This document shows, piece after piece, positions 1 to 6,864 of a DNA stretch of 7,773 bases. Where the stretch lies: contig CAQTPN010000061.1 of the NCBI GenBank assembly GCA_948888345.1, positions 1 to 7,773 on the forward strand, read 5' to 3'. How positions within the stretch are numbered: position 1 is the first letter of the stretch; every line of letters begins with the position of its first letter. Position numbers and translations under genes: made by a program. The notes beneath the pieces were generated by a model. It was given only the letters and a program-made list of their open reading frames with translations. It did not search any database and was not told the DNA's origin. This DNA is from an uncultured bacterium (GTDB taxonomy: Bacteria > Cyanobacteriota > Vampirovibrionia > Gastranaerophilales > Gastranaerophilaceae).

Positions 1-345
1 CCCCCGTGTTTCCGGCCCAAAGATTAAAAAATCTCCCTCTTTATATTGAACATCGGTATAAAGTTTATCCGTTTTTGTAGTAAAAAGGTGAATTTTTTCA
101 GGATTTTTCTTAATATCAAACATATTTTCAAATTCTTCAAAGTCTATAATATGTTCAATATCCAATTTATCCCAGTAATCAAGCCCCGAGCGTTTTAAAT
201 ATTTATCACTCATAGAAAAACCGAGTCTGCCTACAAGATAAAGCTTTGAAGATGTACAGGCACAAAGCCTTGCAACATTTCCTGTATTCTGCGGAATTTC
301 AGGCTCAAACATTACTATATTTAAATATTTTGCTCCGTTTAACAT
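1..345 (-). CDS. trmL: tRNA (cytidine/uridine-34-2'-O)-methyltransferase TrmL, N-terminal part (runs off window)
   Basis: Reading leftward from an ATG at 345, the first 115 residues match the SPOUT-family methyltransferase TrmL (YibK). TrmL 2'-O-methylates the wobble base of certain leucine tRNAs using S-adenosylmethionine. Visible hallmarks are the N-terminal IVMFEPEIPQNTGNVARLCA motif, then VGRLGFSMSDKYLKRSGLDYW, and FGPETRG at the window edge, which corresponds to the family's GPE(S/T)RG segment at the start of the trefoil-knot SAM site. The family is usually about 155 residues, so roughly the last quarter is missing only because the window ends. The start lies 3 bases past the stop of the upstream pgsA-like gene, so it is probably the last visible member of the LPS operon and translated by coupling. 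The gene is absent from a simple open-reading-frame listing because it has no stop in the window. The family call is strong; the exact tRNA substrate is inferred. Confidence 0.9.
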   Translation of the reverse strand, partial: MLNGAKYLNIVMFEPEIPQNTGNVARLCACTSSKLYLVGRLGFSMSDKYLKRSGLDYWDKLDIEHIIDFEEFENMFDIKKNPEKIHLFTTKTDKLYTDVQYKEGDFLIFGPETRG

Positions 346-348
346 ATT

Positions 349-930
349 CTAATCTTTTAAAAATCTTTTAGATTCCAATACAACCGGCAGCCCTCTTAAA
401 ACACAGAATATAACAGAAATCCAGGTGCAAATAATACCGATTAAATAAAGTGTGTGGTCTGTGTTAAATTGAAGATGCCCCCCGATTAATAAAAGGAAAG
501 CTAATGCTTTGCAGACAGCGTATGTAAATCTTGAAAAATTAGATGCAACAATAAACTTTGCAATTTTGCCCTGCATCATTGTTTTTTCACCAAATGCCGT
601 AAAGCCTTGAGCCAAAGCTAAAGACCTTAGAGAATCCGTTATAATTCCTCTTGTTAAAACAATAACAGGAACAAGAACACTAATCCACCCTAAAGCGCAA
701 AAACTCATCCAGTAAAGATTTTCAACAATTCTATCCCCCATAATATCAAGAACGGCACCAAGCTTTGATGTTTCATTAAATTTTCTTGCAACATACCCGT
801 CAAGACCGTCAAACCACATTACAAAAATTGTTAAAATAAGCGAGATGAGAGCATATTTTACATCATAAAATAAAAGCCCCATTGCAATAAATGCTAAAAA
901 AATTCTTGAAATTGTAATAATATTTGCCAT
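349..930 (-). CDS. pgsA: CDP-alcohol phosphatidyltransferase, PgsA-like
   Basis: This is a 193-residue integral membrane enzyme of the CDP-alcohol phosphatidyltransferase family. Its signature D-G-x2-A-R-x8-G-x3-D-x3-D is complete: D41/D44, G45, A48-R49, G58, D62 and D66. These aspartates bind the metal and CDP-diacylglycerol. The N-terminus (MANIITISRI) resembles the N-P-N-x-L-T-x-x-R start of PgsA, and hydrophobic segments lie near 10-38, 72-93, 137-152 and 160-178. Its length fits PgsA (about 180-200), which makes phosphatidylglycerophosphate from CDP-diacylglycerol and glycerol-3-phosphate. Other family members, such as phosphatidylinositol-phosphate or phosphatidylserine synthases, cannot be excluded from sequence alone, so the acceptor alcohol is inferred. 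A GAGGA ribosome site sits 5 bases before the ATG. The gene is 11 bases downstream of lpxB in the same operon, giving a combined phospholipid/lipid A unit. Confidence 0.8.
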   Translation of the reverse strand: MANIITISRIFLAFIAMGLLFYDVKYALISLILTIFVMWFDGLDGYVARKFNETSKLGAVLDIMGDRIVENLYWMSFCALGWISVLVPVIVLTRGIITDSLRSLALAQGFTAFGEKTMMQGKIAKFIVASNFSRFTYAVCKALAFLLLIGGHLQFNTDHTLYLIGIICTWISVIFCVLRGLPVVLESKRFLKD

Positions 931-941
931 TTTTATCCTCT

Positions 942-2072
942 TTATTTCTGTTTTAATTCTTCATCTATAATTTTTGCCGCTTCTTCTACGCAATGCTTAT
1001 CCGATAATAATTTTTCAACCTCATCAAATCCGCTTCTTTGAAGCATTTTTACCTTTTCGTTATCAATAATATTTATAATTTCATCCGCTATCTTCTTAGG
1101 GCAGGCATCAAACATTAAAAACTCCGGTACAATATCCTTGCCTGTTATTATATTAACAAGACAGGCCTTCTTGATTGACCTTACAAGCAAATATACAAGA
1201 TAGAAAAATAAAGGCCCGCGATACGCTATAATCATAGGTGTCTTGTAAAGTGCAGCCTCAAGTGCCACAGTGCCGGATTTCAAAATCAGGGCATCTGAAA
1301 CAGACAAAAGTGCGTGATTTTCCCCCTTGATTGCTTTATATGGACATTTAGTTTTTTCAAAAGCATCATCATCAAGATTATCCGCATGAGATACTACAAA
1401 TTGAACGTCTCCTCTTACTTTTTCAATTAATTTTGCAGCACAGAGAAAAATTTTAAGCAAATGCTTAATTTCAAACATTCTTGAGCCCGGGAAAATTGAT
1501 ATTAATTTTTTATTTAAATCAAGATTGTGTCTTTTAAAAAATTCAACCCTATCTGCTTTTTGAGGCAGTTCTTTTATTAAAGGATGCCCGACATAAGTAT
1601 TTTGAATTCCAGCATTATCATACATTTCTCCTTCAAAGGGGAAAATCGTTAAAACCCTGTCTATGTTTTTCTTAACAGTATTTAAACGCCACTTCCTTGA
1701 AGCCCAGATTTGAGGCGGAATAAAATAGAATGTTTTAATGCCCGCTTTTTTAAGACGTTTTGAAATTGCAAGATTAAAAGCTCCGTAATCTACTAAAAGT
1801 ACTAAATCTGGCTTAAAATCATTTTTAAGATAATTTACAATCTTTGCCCCTAAAAAAATATGGTCAACTATAACCTTTGGTGTAAGCCCCATTGCACCCA
1901 TCTTTTTTTGGTCAGAAAAAAGCTTTACGCCCATTTTACGCAGATTTTCACCGCCCACAGCCTCAATTTTAATATCAGGATTAAGGCGCAGCAGCTCTCT
2001 TGCAACCCCGCTTGCGTGTTTATCTCCGGAGCTTTCTCCGGTTATTATAAAAACTTTTTTCAAATTCTCCAC
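942..2072 (-). CDS. lpxB: lipid-A-disaccharide synthase LpxB
   Basis: This 376-residue protein matches LpxB (GT19), the peripheral inner-membrane glycosyltransferase that joins UDP-2,3-diacylglucosamine and lipid X into the beta-1,6 lipid A disaccharide. Family motifs appear in order: GESSGD (12-17), DYGAFN (95-100), PPQIWAS (119-125), FPFE (144-147), VGHP (161-164), PGSR (195-198), SGT-x3-EA (266-272) and PEFLM (316-320). Length is normal (about 380). The usual V-M-G-x-x-E-V stretch is here MGAMGLTPKV (58-67), so the family glutamate is replaced. The start is GTG, with an in-frame TAA directly upstream, so it cannot extend further. A GGAG lies just inside and could instead serve a TTG three codons later, though at only 3 bases spacing. 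Its partner lpxI lies 31 bases upstream, so consecutive pathway steps are encoded side by side. Confidence 0.95.
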   Translation of the reverse strand: MENLKKVFIITGESSGDKHASGVARELLRLNPDIKIEAVGGENLRKMGVKLFSDQKKMGAMGLTPKVIVDHIFLGAKIVNYLKNDFKPDLVLLVDYGAFNLAISKRLKKAGIKTFYFIPPQIWASRKWRLNTVKKNIDRVLTIFPFEGEMYDNAGIQNTYVGHPLIKELPQKADRVEFFKRHNLDLNKKLISIFPGSRMFEIKHLLKIFLCAAKLIEKVRGDVQFVVSHADNLDDDAFEKTKCPYKAIKGENHALLSVSDALILKSGTVALEAALYKTPMIIAYRGPLFFYLVYLLVRSIKKACLVNIITGKDIVPEFLMFDACPKKIADEIINIIDNEKVKMLQRSGFDEVEKLLSDKHCVEEAAKIIDEELKQK

Positions 2073-2103
2073 TTATTTTATTCCGAAACTCACATCAAAA
2101 ATG

Positions 2104-2922
2104 CTACACAGCCATTATAACCATATTGTTTTTATCAGCATATTTTATCATCTGTTCCTGATTAACAATGATTGTCTCACCTGCTTCAAGTGCCAAAACA
2201 GAAGCCCCGTAATGTTTCATAACCTTTAAAGTTCTGAGCCCCACGGTTGGAATATCAAAACGTTTATCTTGATTGGGCTTTGCAACCTTAACAACTACGG
2301 CATTTTTTCTTCTTGCAAGCTTGCCGCCCCTTTTAATACACTTATCCGTGCCTTCAATGGCTTCAACTGCCATAATCATCTTATCTTTCATAACAACAGA
2401 TTGCCCTATATCAAGCTTTCCCATCTCCTTTGCAATCTTAAAGCCGTATTCAACATCCATTAACTGTGTTTCATTTGGCTGGGTTTTTGTCATTACACCT
2501 TTTTGCACCATTAATTTTTTAATAAAAATTGTCTGGTCCAAAATTGTAATGCCGATATCTTCCATCTCTTTTACGATTTTCAGCATAATAGCATCGTCAT
2601 TCAATTTTGGTGCTTCTTTTAAAAATTCAATCGCCATGGGCTCTAATTTAGGACGTTTTAAAAGCATAGTCTTGGAAACCTTTCCAAGAAATGTCAGCTG
2701 TTTAATGTTTTCATCAATTAAAGTCTGCTTAATGCTGTTTGCCTGCCCGAAGCCAAAGGATAAAACTTTTGAACAGTATTTTGTAAGCTCTTTATAATTA
2801 TCATCGGATAATGAAATAGCTATAACTTCAAAACCGTTCTCTCTGGCAGCCTGAGCCATTTTCACAGGCAAAAGTCCATCTCCTGCCATTAAACATTGTT
2901 TATTTTCAAGCGTAATACTCAT
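2104..2922 (-). CDS. lpxI: UDP-2,3-diacylglucosamine pyrophosphatase LpxI
   Basis: This 272-residue protein matches LpxI (DUF1009 family), which hydrolyses UDP-2,3-diacylglucosamine to lipid X and UMP. It stands in for LpxH in many alphaproteobacteria, cyanobacteria-related lineages and others. Conserved segments are GDGLLP (14-19), FLGKVSK (78-84), DD (109-110), DIGQSVV (171-177), EAIEGTD (187-193), RGG (198-200) and KPNQDKRFDIPTVG (215-228). The last contains D219 and D223, one of which probably corresponds to the aspartate known to be essential in Caulobacter LpxI; that alignment is from memory. Length fits the family (about 270-290). It starts 2 bases after lptA and has only a distant GGAG (about 14 bases), so translational coupling is likely. 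Placement next to lpxB supports the function strongly. Confidence 0.94.
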   Translation of the reverse strand: MSITLENKQCLMAGDGLLPVKMAQAARENGFEVIAISLSDDNYKELTKYCSKVLSFGFGQANSIKQTLIDENIKQLTFLGKVSKTMLLKRPKLEPMAIEFLKEAPKLNDDAIMLKIVKEMEDIGITILDQTIFIKKLMVQKGVMTKTQPNETQLMDVEYGFKIAKEMGKLDIGQSVVMKDKMIMAVEAIEGTDKCIKRGGKLARRKNAVVVKVAKPNQDKRFDIPTVGLRTLKVMKHYGASVLALEAGETIIVNQEQMIKYADKNNMVIMAV

Positions 2923-2924
2923 AA

Positions 2925-3893
2925 TTAAGGCATAATCTCCATATCATTGTCACTACTTCCTCCGGAAATACTGGTTTTAACATTTCCTGTTGCATTAAAT
3001 TCCTTTGGATTCATTGTCATTGTTATAACATCTGCTTCTACCGTACTTGCACCCTGGGTAATCTTTGAACGTCCCGTAAATACAACTTTATTCGGCTTTT
3101 GCGTTGTCTTATCTATAAATACCTGTGCTTTAGGGCCTGCCGCTGTATAATCTTTAAATTTTATACGAACATTGCCCCCTGCAATTATGTTGTTTGTATT
3201 TCTGTTATATTGCTGAAATCTCGCCTGAACAAAAAGCCTTGAACCGTCTTCAAAAGTAACATCAGTGCTTGTATTTCCAGACATTTGATACTCTTGATTT
3301 TGCGGCTTATATTCAAATTTGTTTCCCTTTAAAACGTTTGATTTTTCTTTCATTACAACATTTCCGGTTAATTTTAAATTTTGAACCTCGCCATTTTTGT
3401 CAATTATGGCACTTGCTGCATCGGAAAACGTTTCAACATCCTGATAATGGACAATAACGGAACCATCAGCCTTCATCACCTTTGTATTTGTATCGTATTC
3501 CTGTGAATCAGAATTTATCATAATCAAAGGCTGCCTGTCTTTCATCATAATAGACTGGGTATTTCCTTCAGCTCTAAGAGTTTTATTAATTAAAGAAACC
3601 TTCATTATATTTGCTTTAATTTCATGTTTTTTATTATCCTTATTTTGAAAAGCATAAGGATTATCAAAAAACACTGCAAGGGAAGGTTTTTTGGATTTTG
3701 GTTCTAAATCAAGTTCGGCTCTCGGGCTTTTTACAACTATATCACCGACTGAAACCTTTACATTACCTGAGAAAAAGCCCTTATTCTTATCAACATTAAT
3801 CTGCTGATTATTGGCTTCAATCACAACATTGGCACAATATGCACCCATAAACGTAAACGATATCATTATTAATGTTATGATTATTTTTTTCAT
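2925..3893 (-). CDS. lptA: LptA/OstA-family periplasmic LPS transport protein, enlarged
   Basis: This 322-residue exported beta-rich protein has an N-terminal signal peptide (MKKIII..., hydrophobic to about residue 19, probable cleavage near AYC|A). The cysteine at 20 is preceded by Y, so it is not a lipobox. The remainder is a chain of short strands with a recurring (S/T/G)-G-N-V-like turn near residues 42, 109, 142, 176, 205, 239, 273 and 302, mostly 29-34 apart. This is the OstA/LptA beta-jellyroll pattern. LptA forms the periplasmic bridge that moves LPS from LptC to LptD. Escherichia coli LptA is only 185 residues, so this one could form a longer bridge per subunit or fuse two OstA units. 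The ATG overlaps the lptC stop (ATGA), and GGAGG sits 9 bases upstream. An LptD-type outer-membrane beta-barrel is unlikely because the protein is too short and has no barrel domain. Confidence 0.82.
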   Translation of the reverse strand: MKKIIITLIMISFTFMGAYCANVVIEANNQQINVDKNKGFFSGNVKVSVGDIVVKSPRAELDLEPKSKKPSLAVFFDNPYAFQNKDNKKHEIKANIMKVSLINKTLRAEGNTQSIMMKDRQPLIMINSDSQEYDTNTKVMKADGSVIVHYQDVETFSDAASAIIDKNGEVQNLKLTGNVVMKEKSNVLKGNKFEYKPQNQEYQMSGNTSTDVTFEDGSRLFVQARFQQYNRNTNNIIAGGNVRIKFKDYTAAGPKAQVFIDKTTQKPNKVVFTGRSKITQGASTVEADVITMTMNPKEFNATGNVKTSISGGSSDNDMEIMP

Positions 3894-4516
3894 TGCTTTT
3901 TGCCTCCCAAGCTTAAATCAAATGAACTTTTCTTGCCCGTGCCATCGCTCTTTTTGGTATCAAAGATTGAAGATTTGCACTTTCCCTCAATTCTGAATTT
4001 TGTAAAATCATAGTTAAAAATTGCCTTTTCGCTTCTCGCTTCAAACATATCTCCGCTTTTTACAACAACATTTCCAAAAGCCTCAATATCTTCATCTCTG
4101 CCCTTCCAGACAATTTTATCAGCTCTGATTGAATATCCTTCTTTTGCAACAATTAAGGTATCTCCTTCAAGCGTGATTATTTTTTCATCTTCTTTGTAAG
4201 TTCCTCTGTTTGATTCCACACTTAAAACCACTTCGTTTTCTTTATTGTAAAAATTTCCCATGGCATTTTCTAAAATTACAAGCCTGCTTCCGCTTTCATA
4301 GCTTCCTTTTTTAGCATATAGCTCCCAGTAAACTTTCTCATCTTTTGTTTCTGTTAAAACAAGATTATTAACTGATACGCGCCTGTTTTTAACCTCATCT
4401 GATACAGAATTTGAACGTATATCTTTTGTTACAACCCATGACCATATAAAGCCAAAAAGGCAAACTCCAAAAACCGTTAAAAATACGCCTGCGTATACTT
4501 TTTTCTTGTTCAACAT
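3890..4516 (-). CDS. lptC: LPS export ABC transporter periplasmic protein LptC
   Basis: This 208-residue protein has a single N-terminal transmembrane anchor (about residues 8-29) after a lysine-rich start (MLNKKK), followed by a periplasmic beta-jellyroll domain. The segment around 51-75 (NNLVLTETKDEKVYWELYAKKG) is typical of LptC, where an early strand is followed by W-E-L-x-A-x-x-G/A. LptC sits on the LptB2FG transporter in the inner membrane and passes LPS to LptA. It is slightly longer than Escherichia coli LptC (191) and ends in a polar lysine/serine-rich tail (187-208). It is the first gene of the minus-strand LPS operon and shares a 4-base ATGA overlap with lptA, its functional partner. 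The ribosome site is weak (AAAGAAA), but a promoter is visible 55-85 bases upstream. LptB, F and G are not in the window. Confidence 0.87.
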   Translation of the reverse strand: MLNKKKVYAGVFLTVFGVCLFGFIWSWVVTKDIRSNSVSDEVKNRRVSVNNLVLTETKDEKVYWELYAKKGSYESGSRLVILENAMGNFYNKENEVVLSVESNRGTYKEDEKIITLEGDTLIVAKEGYSIRADKIVWKGRDEDIEAFGNVVVKSGDMFEARSEKAIFNYDFTKFRIEGKCKSSIFDTKKSDGTGKKSSFDLSLGGKKQ

Positions 4517-4570
4517 ATTTTCTTTAACTTAAAACCGTTTTGTTTTTCTTACACTGAAATAACAAAACTA

Positions 4571-4601
4571 ATTTTAGCATGAATACTGTTTTTCTTTGCA
4601 A
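4571..4601 (-). promoter_or_regulatory. candidate promoter of the lptC-lptA-lpxI-lpxB operon
   Basis: On the minus strand there is TTGCAA (4596-4601), a 19-base spacer and TAAAAT (4571-4576). The TG-C before the -10 makes an extended -10 (TGCTAAAAT). The spacer is longer than ideal, but an extended -10 tolerates that. It lies about 55 bases upstream of the lptC start, and no other good match is seen nearby. Prediction from sequence only. Confidence 0.5.
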
Positions 4602-4676
4602 ATTTTATGAAAATATGTTACAGAGAATACAAATATAACCAAAAAGAGCTAGAAATAAAGTAAAAATAAAAAGGGG

Positions 4677-4705
4677 TTGAAATTTTATTTTCAGCATTTA
4701 ATAAT
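4677..4705 (+). promoter_or_regulatory. strong sigma70-type promoter for the leader RNA/tRNA-fMet transcript
   Basis: TTGAAA (4677-4682), a 17-base spacer and AATAAT (4700-4705) form a good match to the housekeeping consensus, with 4 of 6 and 5 of 6 positions matching. Initiation is expected near 4712, followed by about 115 bases of leader before the initiator tRNA. It is back-to-back with the LPS operon promoter. Confidence 0.6.
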
Positions 4706-4711
4706 GGGGTG

Positions 4712-4821
4712 TACAAGTGAATATCGCGGAGTGCTCTGCCGAGCAAAAGGTGACTAAATGTCACGTTTTGCGAGAGGAAAGTCTGGAAGACTGCGGCAAG
4801 GTAAAGCGCAAAAGAAAATTA
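4712..4821 (+). ncRNA. structured leader RNA resembling the 5' end of RNase P RNA; possible rnpB fragment
   Basis: Between the promoter and tRNA-fMet lies a G-rich, structured stretch unlike the AT-rich surroundings. A hairpin occupies 4743-4771: GCAAAA pairs with TTTTGC and GTGAC pairs with GTCAC around a TAAAT loop, with one G/G mismatch. It is followed at once by GAGAGGAAAGTC (4772-4783). In bacterial RNase P RNA the P3 hairpin is followed by GAGGAAAGUC, the first conserved region, so both sequence and arrangement fit. Downstream GGCAAGGTAAAGCGC loosely recalls the P7/P8 area. TGCCG (4737-4741) could pair with CGGCA (4794-4798). The rest of RNase P RNA, including the 3' strand ending ACAGAACCCGGCUUA, is absent, so this cannot be a working ribozyme alone. 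It may be a truncated rnpB copy, a small RNA, or a leader processed off the tRNA. The RNase P link is from memory of consensus. Confidence 0.42.
4720..4733 (+). repeat. 14-base direct repeat, upstream copy (tRNA-fMet 5'-end duplicate)
   Basis: AATATCGCGGAGTG here is identical to 4822-4835. The last nine bases of the repeat equal the first nine bases of tRNA-fMet, so a second copy of the tRNA 5' end sits 102 bases upstream. The pair brackets an 88-base insert containing the RNase P-like sequence. Confidence 0.85.
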
Positions 4822-4903
<82 letters not shown>

Positions 4904-4907
4904 ATTA

Positions 4908-4939
4908 AAAATGGAAGCTTTTTAAAAAGCTTCCATTTT
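4908..4939. terminator. bidirectional intrinsic terminator between tRNA-fMet and the GGDEF/EAL gene
   Basis: This is a perfect 32-bp palindrome centred between 4923 and 4924: AAAATGGAAGCTTTTT joined to its reverse complement. As RNA it folds into a long hairpin ending in a U-run on both strands (CCATTTT rightward, CCATTTTT leftward). It can stop the tRNA transcript rightward and the convergent c-di-GMP gene leftward, whose stop codon is 20 bases away. Confidence 0.85.
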
Positions 4940-4958
4940 AGCTAATATTAGTTATTTT

Positions 4959-6719
4959 TTATCTTGCATTCTTCATAAAAATTTCAATAAATTCTTTAGT
5001 TTCGGTTGGCTTGCCGTATAAAAAGCCCTGTGCTATCTGACACCCTATGCTTCTTAAAAATTCAGCCTGTTCTTCTGTTTCTATCCCCTCGGCCACAGTT
5101 GTCATGTTTAATTTATTAGCCATCTCAATTATGCTCTTTGTTACAATCTGGCCTTTTGTATCCTTGATTGTATCTTTTATAAAGCCTCTGTCGAGTTTTA
5201 ATACATCCATAGGAAGATTTCTGAGCATATTTAATGATGAATACCCTGTTCCAAAATCGTCCATAGAAACAACAAAACCTAATTCTTTCAAGGTTTGAAC
5301 CGCCTCTTTAAAACGTTTTTCATTATTAAAACAAGCACTTTCCGTTAATTCAAGCTCCAAATATTTTGTATCCACCCCGTATTTTCTTGTAAGCAAAATT
5401 AATTCATCAATAAATTTATCATCATCCATGTGAATCCTTGAAACATTAACAGATATCGGAAAAAGTTTTGCGCCTTCTCTTTTCCTTTCGGCAAGAAATT
5501 CGCAGGCAAGCTTCCATATATATTTATCTACCTCTCGTACAAAGCCGTTCTTTTCAAAAAGCGGAATAAAATACATTGGAGGTATAAGCCCCTTAACAGG
5601 ATGTATCCATCTTGCAAGTGCTTCTGCCCCTGCGAGCTCTCCTGTTTGAAGATTGAATTTCGGCTGAAGATACATGCAAAATTGTCTGTCTGCAAGGGCA
5701 TATACCATCTCATCTTCTATTGCTTTTTCTTGAAGGATTTTTGCCCTTAAATTATCATCATAAAATTTGCAAACATTATAAACTTCGTTTCCTATCGTTC
5801 TTTTTGCAATATTTGCTCTTTCATACATTTGCTCAACCGGCTCATCTTTTTCGTTAATCAAATAAACTCCGAAAATAAGGTTAAGTTTTGAACCTAAAGC
5901 CATGCCGGATGTTTTTGAAGTCAGCTGCATTGAAGTTTTATTATATAACTCAATTTCATCCAAAATTTTATCTATAAAATATTTTGCTATAAAATCTTCC
6001 CTGTCATATTGATACAAAATAACAAATGTTGAAGCGTGGTCTCTTGCACAAATGCTGCCGTCTTGAAGATTATTATTTAATAAATTGTAAAAATCCATCA
6101 AAATTTTATTTGCATTTTCAACTCCGTAAAGTTCATTTAATGCTCTAAATTTTGTAATTTCAACACAAATCATTGCATATTTTTTATCAGGGTTTTTATC
6201 CAAAAATTCTCTCGCCTTTATTCCAAAACAATTTCTGTTATTTCCGCCCGTAATTTTATCAACAAAGGCTATTTCGTATACAATTTTTTCATGCCTGCCT
6301 AAAAGCTTATTATTATAATACAAAAGGAAAAGCAAAAGAACGCTTATAGTAACAACAATCAAAATAAGCCCCGATAAAAGTTTATTTATATGAAGCATCA
6401 TAACGCTTAGAGGAACAACGGTCATAACATATCTGTCCGGATTGTCAATTATAGCATAGCAGGCTGCATACCTTTGCCCGTTTTGCTTAAATAGAAATGT
6501 TCCGTAGTTTTCTTCTCTAAATTGGCCTATAATTTCTTCTTTGGATTTTCCTATAAATTTCATACCGCGGTTAAAAAAGTTTAAATCCTTGCTTTTATCC
6601 CTGCCGGGCTTAACAAGAAAATCTCCGTTGCCGTCTATAATATATGAAAAACCCTGTTTATTATAATTATTAAAACTTAAAATCTTTAAATAAGTATCAG
6701 CATAGACCTGAGCACCCAA
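4959..6719 (-). CDS. C-terminal part: sensor remainder, TM, degenerate GGDEF and intact EAL domain
   Basis: The open frame gives 586 residues from a TTG at 6719, but in-frame coding extends upstream to about 6890, so that TTG is not a natural start and no ribosome site supports it. Residues 1-105 complete the periplasmic sensor and 112-135 form a transmembrane helix. Residues 145-320 are a GGDEF-type fold in which the signature is HASTF (228-232), so cyclase activity is very unlikely. Residues 335-583 are an EAL domain with the expected catalytic set: E366-A-L, N425, E460, D487-D488 (DDFGTGYSS), K508, D510, E544 (VAEGIE) and Q564 (QGF). It should hydrolyse c-di-GMP to pGpG if made and folded. 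The gene ends 20 bases from the shared palindromic terminator, convergent with tRNA-fMet. Confidence 0.85.
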   Translation of the reverse strand: MGAQVYADTYLKILSFNNYNKQGFSYIIDGNGDFLVKPGRDKSKDLNFFNRGMKFIGKSKEEIIGQFREENYGTFLFKQNGQRYAACYAIIDNPDRYVMTVVPLSVMMLHINKLLSGLILIVVTISVLLLFLLYYNNKLLGRHEKIVYEIAFVDKITGGNNRNCFGIKAREFLDKNPDKKYAMICVEITKFRALNELYGVENANKILMDFYNLLNNNLQDGSICARDHASTFVILYQYDREDFIAKYFIDKILDEIELYNKTSMQLTSKTSGMALGSKLNLIFGVYLINEKDEPVEQMYERANIAKRTIGNEVYNVCKFYDDNLRAKILQEKAIEDEMVYALADRQFCMYLQPKFNLQTGELAGAEALARWIHPVKGLIPPMYFIPLFEKNGFVREVDKYIWKLACEFLAERKREGAKLFPISVNVSRIHMDDDKFIDELILLTRKYGVDTKYLELELTESACFNNEKRFKEAVQTLKELGFVVSMDDFGTGYSSLNMLRNLPMDVLKLDRGFIKDTIKDTKGQIVTKSIIEMANKLNMTTVAEGIETEEQAEFLRSIGCQIAQGFLYGKPTETKEFIEIFMKNAR

Positions 6720-6864
6720 AACACCCAGTATTTTACCGTTTTTATTATGAACGGGAACGCCGTATTCATTAACATAAGCCTCTACAATTTCATCACTCTT
6801 TTTTGTTTCGGCAAATACAATATCCCCTGAAATTGCCCCGACAAATCTTTTATCTTTAGACCAA

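Noticed and set aside
1860..2120. 86-codon plus-strand open frame opposite lpxB.
   Set aside because: Antisense to conserved LpxB motifs, with no recognisable domain.
2273..2797. 174-codon plus-strand open frame opposite lpxI.
   Set aside because: Antisense shadow of a well-conserved gene. The composition follows the complementary codons and no motif or ribosome site supports it.
4641..4676. AGAGCTAGAAATA followed by GTAAAAATAA, strikingly like the engineered Cas9 guide scaffold (repeat:tracrRNA hairpin).
   Set aside because: The resemblance spans the artificial GAAA loop of a man-made fusion, there is no repeat array, no spacer-like structure and no cas gene in the window, and the sequence is low-complexity AT-rich DNA upstream of a promoter. 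Chance match.
5528..5713. 61-codon minus-strand open frame inside the EAL gene.
   Set aside because: Out-of-frame shadow of the EAL coding region, which has a complete set of catalytic motifs in the other frame.
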